DNA of 64,000 nt from Eucalyptus grandis (lineage: Eukaryota > Streptophyta > Magnoliopsida > Myrtales > Myrtaceae): positions 22,188,520 through 22,252,519 of the forward strand of contig NC_052615.1 of NCBI RefSeq assembly GCF_016545825.1, read 5' to 3'. Positions within the stretch are counted from its first letter, which is position 1, and every line of letters starts with the position of its first letter. Positions 60,340 to 64,000 of the stretch are shown here, piece by piece. The notes beneath the pieces are model-generated. The model had not been told where the DNA came from, did not search any database, and worked only from the letters and a program-made list of their open reading frames with translations. Both the position numbers and the translations under genes were made by a program.

Positions 60340-61669
60340 GGGTGCGTTTGGGAACCACTTCCCAAAGCCCCTTGGGAGTCCAAAGCCCCTTGGGCCAAGT
60401 AGAGGGCGTTTGGCAAAAATTTTGCACCTCCATTCTCCAAATGCCAGCCTTGTGAAGGCCGAAAGCCCAAGCGGTCTCCCCCGCCTTGGGCTTTCGGCTT
60501 TTTCGGCATGCCCACGCTGGGTCTTGTTCATACTTTTTTTTTTCCGAAATTATCCTTACGAACTTTTTGTTTTGCCGTCTTTTGCCCTTTCGAGAATACT
60601 GTTCATCTTCACCACCTGTTCTTCCTGACTGCTGCGAGGGGCCGGTGACGGCTAGAGGGACGCCGGCGTGATCGCGACAACCTAGGCGATCGTCGTCGAA
60701 GAGTCGGGCGACCTCCGCGAGTCGCGGTGACTCAACGACCATGGCGAGGGGCCGCCTCGGCGAGTCGCAGTGGCCCAGATCTGGGTCCTCACGGCTCAGA
60801 TCTGAGTCGGCGACAGCCGATCGGGGTCGCGCGACCCAGGCGCGGCCCTCGCCGAGGTCCCCCGACCTCAGGCGAGGTTGCGTAGCCTCGGCGACGGCCG
60901 ATCGGGGTCGCGCGACTGTCGGAGGTCGAGGCGGCGCCGTAGCCGAGGCTGTGGTGGAGGTGGACGATGACGGGTCGACGGCGCGGGCGGGAAGGAGAGG
61001 AGGAGCTCGAGGAAGGCGAAGAAGGGAGGGTAGTCGAGGTCCAGGGCTGGTCTCGTCGGAGTACCGGCGGGCGACGGGGAGGGAGTGGGTCGGGGCGAGC
61101 CAAGTGGCGGTGGACCTCGAAGTCGGTGCTCCGGTAGGAGGGGACCAGGAGGAGCTTGACGCAGGGCGGCGGCGGCCGCTTGCCACGAGGCTCGGAGGCC
61201 GGCGGCGGCGGCGGCGGCATGGGGGCGGTGAGGTTGGGGATCACCGGCGAGGGTCTAGGTTGAAGAAGGAGCTGCGCGAAGAAGGAGCCGGGCATCGTGC
61301 GGCACTTGGGAAAATGACCAAAAGAAGACTTTGATTTTTACTTGGAATTTCATTAAAAAGAGTCTAAACTTGGATTTTATTTTAGGTTATAAGTTATAAA
61401 CTATTTTGATGTGAATTTAACTAAAATTTTAAGTACATAATGTCGTATTTATGACCCACACAAATCAAATTTTTTTATTTTTCTTTTGATAATTTTTTTT
61501 ATCATAAAAGTCCTTTGTCCCCCAAACACCATTTTGCTCAAAGGTACTTCACAAAGAGCTTTCAAATTATAATTTACCAAACACAGTTTGCATTTTGGAA
61601 AACACCTTTAACTCAAAGGTCTTTGCATTTTCCTAAAGACTTTCCCCAAAAGTCTTCCCAAACGCACCC
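60340..61669. mobile_element. PIF/Harbinger-like MITE-type element, 1330 bp, TAA target duplication
   Basis: TIRs gggtgcgtttgggaa / ttcccaaacgcaccc are exact inverse copies, flanked by TAA at 60337-60339 and 61670-61672. The subterminal part has further mirrored ccaaagccccttggg-type motifs. A very GC-rich core (60620-61330) gives long artefactual frames on both strands (up to 286 codons) made of Arg, Ser, Pro, Gly and Ala. Same TIR family as 11370-11989. No transposase. Confidence 0.88.
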
Positions 61670-62660
61670 TAAGAATGGGTCAGGGTCTATAGAGGTTGGA
61701 CCCAAGACCTAAGACCTATGCTCGATTCCCTAATGCCAAGCCTAGCTCCGTAGAAGCTAGGCTCAAGACCTTAGTACTTGAGCCTAAGTCCATTAAGGTC
61801 AGGCTCAGTTCGTAAAAGTCAGGCTCGAAACCTTAGTCCACAAGCCTTGGCTCCTCAGCACTCGAGTTCGAGTTCGTCGAGGTCTAGCCCAAGTCCATTA
61901 GGTTGGGCTTAGGTTTACGTAGGCCGAGCTTGGGATTTTGATGCCTGTGCTTGCATCCCCAACACTTGGGCTTGAGTCCACAAAGGTTAGCCCAGGTCCA
62001 TAAAAACCAAGGTTAGGACCCTAGTGTCCGTGCTTGGGTCCTCAGCTCCCAAGCTTAGGTTATCAAGGCCGAGCTAGGTCCCATAAAGGCCAAGTTCAGA
62101 TCCCCATGCCCTTGCTCCCAATGCTCGAGCTTGGTTTTGATGCTTGATCTTGGGCCTAAGACACATGTGCTTGCGCTCGAGTCCCCAATGCCAGAGCCTA
62201 GGTCCATAGAGCTCAGGTTTGGAACCTTGATGCATGTACCTCGTCCCTAGCTCCCAAGCTCAGGTCCTCAACATTCAAGTCCAGGTCTATCGAAGTTGGC
62301 CTAGGACCTTAGTACCGTTGCTTGTATCCTCAACACTTGGGCCCAAGTCCATTGAGGCAAGGCTTGGGTCCAGGAAGGCCAAGCACTGGGATCCAAGCCT
62401 AGCCTCCATGGACTTGGGCCTATGCGATGGGGATCTGGCACGACACTAGGGTCTCGTGCTTGGCACCCATGGACTTGGGCTTGACCCCATGGACCTGAGC
62501 CTAAGCATTGGGGATTTAGGCATTGGCACTAAAGTCTTGGGCTTGGCCTCCATGGATCCAGTCTCGGCCTTGATGTATCCAAACATGAGTGCCGAGGATC
62601 CGAACATGAGCATTGAGGTCCTAGACCCAACTTCTAAGGAGGCCGAATGGTGCATGTCTA
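61670..62660. repeat. Minisatellite-like array, right part
   Basis: About 1 kb of the same degenerate repeats (aggtccata, gcttgggacc, ttgatgcttg, gcctaagtcc) in variable order, with a period that drifts around 35-50 bp. Composition is unlike the flanks. Translated frames look periodic (SMDLG, TKVLGLAS) but are by-products of the repeat. Confidence 0.75.
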
Positions 62661-62824
62661 TTTAAAAATGTAACAGCAAGTTTTCCTTTCCAAACAATGG
62701 AAAATAATTTCCAATTCTTTTTTAGATTTCAGTCAAACATTGACAAATTACTATTATCTTTCTGAAAATGACTTCTCAAAAAATATTTTCTAGAATTTAT
62801 AATTTCTCGTGAAATAAATGGAGT

Positions 62825-63609
62825 CTAAATATGATGCAAACACGTAACATGACGGTAACATGACATGTAAATTATGTAAACATGTAGGGGACGCTCCGGA
62901 CCACTTGGGGATTTTGCCGGGGAGTGAAATTAAATCGAGGACTCGCTATCTGGCAGGTCACACGTCGAGATGCCTAGTCCGGGCCCATACTAAATTCCAT
63001 CACATTCTTCACACAAGACACCAAATCTCTCAATCCAACTTTTATTAAGAGATACCAACCTCATGAATAACTCGTACGTATATGATAGCATAAAATAAAC
63101 AACGCGGCATAATCCAGTTATAATATGTAGACATTTTCCACACCATCAAAATCATAAGTGGATATCACTTGAGTAGAACGAGTCAAGTTATGAGCCTCTT
63201 CTCATAACTTTTGTACAAAAGAAATTCGGGTCCAAAGTTTTTCCAAGGATCTATCCAAGCAAAGGTTGTATTTTATGTCTTTTTCTTCCATGAGTAAAGG
63301 TTTTTTTTTCCCTAATTCGTCGAAATTCCATGAGCATAGGGAGACCTTTGTTCTTCAAAGTTTAGTTAAATTTGATTTGAAACCCTTTTTTCTAATCATC
63401 TTAAGCCATTTAGCGCAAAGATGAACAACATAATTTAGATTCAAGAAATCACTAAATTTTTTTCGAGCTAATCCCACCCTGGCTTGATCTTGGCTTAGAT
63501 TCAAGATACTCAAGTTCTATTAGACTGACCATTCATTCATGAGAACCCATTTAAATCAAACTTAGAGATGGAATCCACAACTCAATTGTGTAGATGGATG
63601 TGATACATA

Positions 63610-63644
<35 letters not shown>

Positions 63645-63779
63645 CCTTTTACTCTCATTTATCTCATGCGAATTTGGAATACTTGAATAGTCGATTCTTT
63701 TTTTCTGTTTTCTGAATGATAACAAAGGAATGTCTCATTCATTATTGTTTGGAGTGCATTAATTTATATTGCATCTTCC
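62825..63779. other. Gene-free interval with an (AT)14 tract
   Basis: (AT)n at 63614-63641. The rest is AT-rich with no recognised feature. Short frames (e.g. 62860-63048) match nothing known to me. Confidence 0.5.
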
Positions 63780-64000
63780 GTCTTTCTTCTCTTTTCTTTA
63801 TAACAAAAGGGGCAAAGCCCGATTTAAACACTTGCATAACAAAAGCTTAAATCAGACTGATCTCCTATCGATAAGAGATTAAGCCCATTGGTGGCCTATC
63901 TAATGCCAGAATGACATTTACATTGCAGGATTGAATGATCCAATTTGCCAACCAATCTGCACATATACTTCATTTACTAAAAGTACTAGGAATTTTGACT
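63780..64000 (-). mobile_element. LINE RNase H / 3' end fragment, running off the window
   Basis: The minus strand reads CADWLANWIIQSCNV, then LDRPPMGLISYR and a stop, resembling the C-terminus of plant LINE RNase H domains (ADWLxN motif; ADWLVRA in the copy A LINE). A 3'-UTR-like tail follows with gggctttgccccttttgtta. The body would lie beyond 64000. Confidence 0.5.

Larger units (their letters stand above)
59907..62824. mobile_element. TIR element, 2.9 kb, with minisatellite core and nested MITE
   Basis: Imperfect terminal inverted repeats (gctccctttattttac at left; right end reverse-complements to actccatttatttcac), a possible 5-bp duplication ctaaa on both sides, and mirrored subterminal motifs (gaaaatattttct at left, aaatattttctag at right). 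The inside is a degenerate repeat array interrupted by the MITE at 60340-61669. No transposase domain seen, so non-autonomous; the superfamily is uncertain. Confidence 0.6.

Noticed and set aside
60326..61334. Large ORFs (286, 197 and 168 codons) as genes
   Set aside because: They overlap each other on opposite strands in a GC-rich MITE core and contain no recognisable domain; high GC lowers stop frequency.
62234..62665. Periodic peptides with repeated DLG and KVLGLAS words as a repeat protein
   Set aside because: Periodicity comes from a DNA minisatellite, appears on both strands and is interrupted by stops.

Overview
The window looks like plant nuclear DNA. It has many short phase-conserved GT-AG introns, AT-rich intergenic sequence, L1-type LINEs, Ty1/copia and Ty3/gypsy remnants, and MITEs with GC-rich cores. 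The protein families (MED25, ERD6-like sugar porters) and the transposon mix fit a dicot. A woody rosid such as Myrtaceae is my guess only.

The framework is a segmental and tandem duplication. At the left edge is the last exon of Mediator subunit MED25 (375-815, +), followed by AT-rich, repeat-dense intergenic DNA (about 3-13.5 kb) and ERD6-like copy A (15536-26129, +). The series then restarts: a broken copy of the MED25 3' end (28787-30200), a copy of the intergenic block (30330-32330) and ERD6-like copy B (35091-40698, +). A third unit, copy C (50016-57154, +), lacks the MED25 part. I could reconstruct all 18 exons of each copy by hand. B and C are intact (474 codons plus stop). A is intact except for a 5.19-kb LINE inside exon 8. 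Each gene is followed by the remnant of a second, older ERD6-like gene (exons 2-5), so the ancestral unit probably held a gene pair.

Each copy carries private insertions. A has the exon-8 LINE, whose two halves lie in opposite orientations (a textbook 5' inversion), and an insertion of about 0.65 kb between its probable TATA box and its ATG. B has a MULE-like MITE and a copia element in its trailing pseudogene. C has a 5'-truncated LINE in intron 1 and a LINE fragment in its trailing pseudogene. A MITE in intron 1 is shared by all three and predates the duplications.

The rest is mobile DNA: a broken gypsy element on the minus strand (10.1-12.7 kb), a family of TTA/TAA-flanked PIF/Harbinger-like MITEs with GC-rich cores (5257-5866, 11370-11989, 60340-61669), a 2.9-kb terminal-inverted-repeat element filled with a minisatellite-like sequence (59907-62824), an exact 4 x 82-bp tandem repeat and a long (ATT)n tract. 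I recognised no tRNA, rRNA or CRISPR. Nothing here is a wholly new biological system; the most informative structures are the twin-primed LINE and the layered duplication history.
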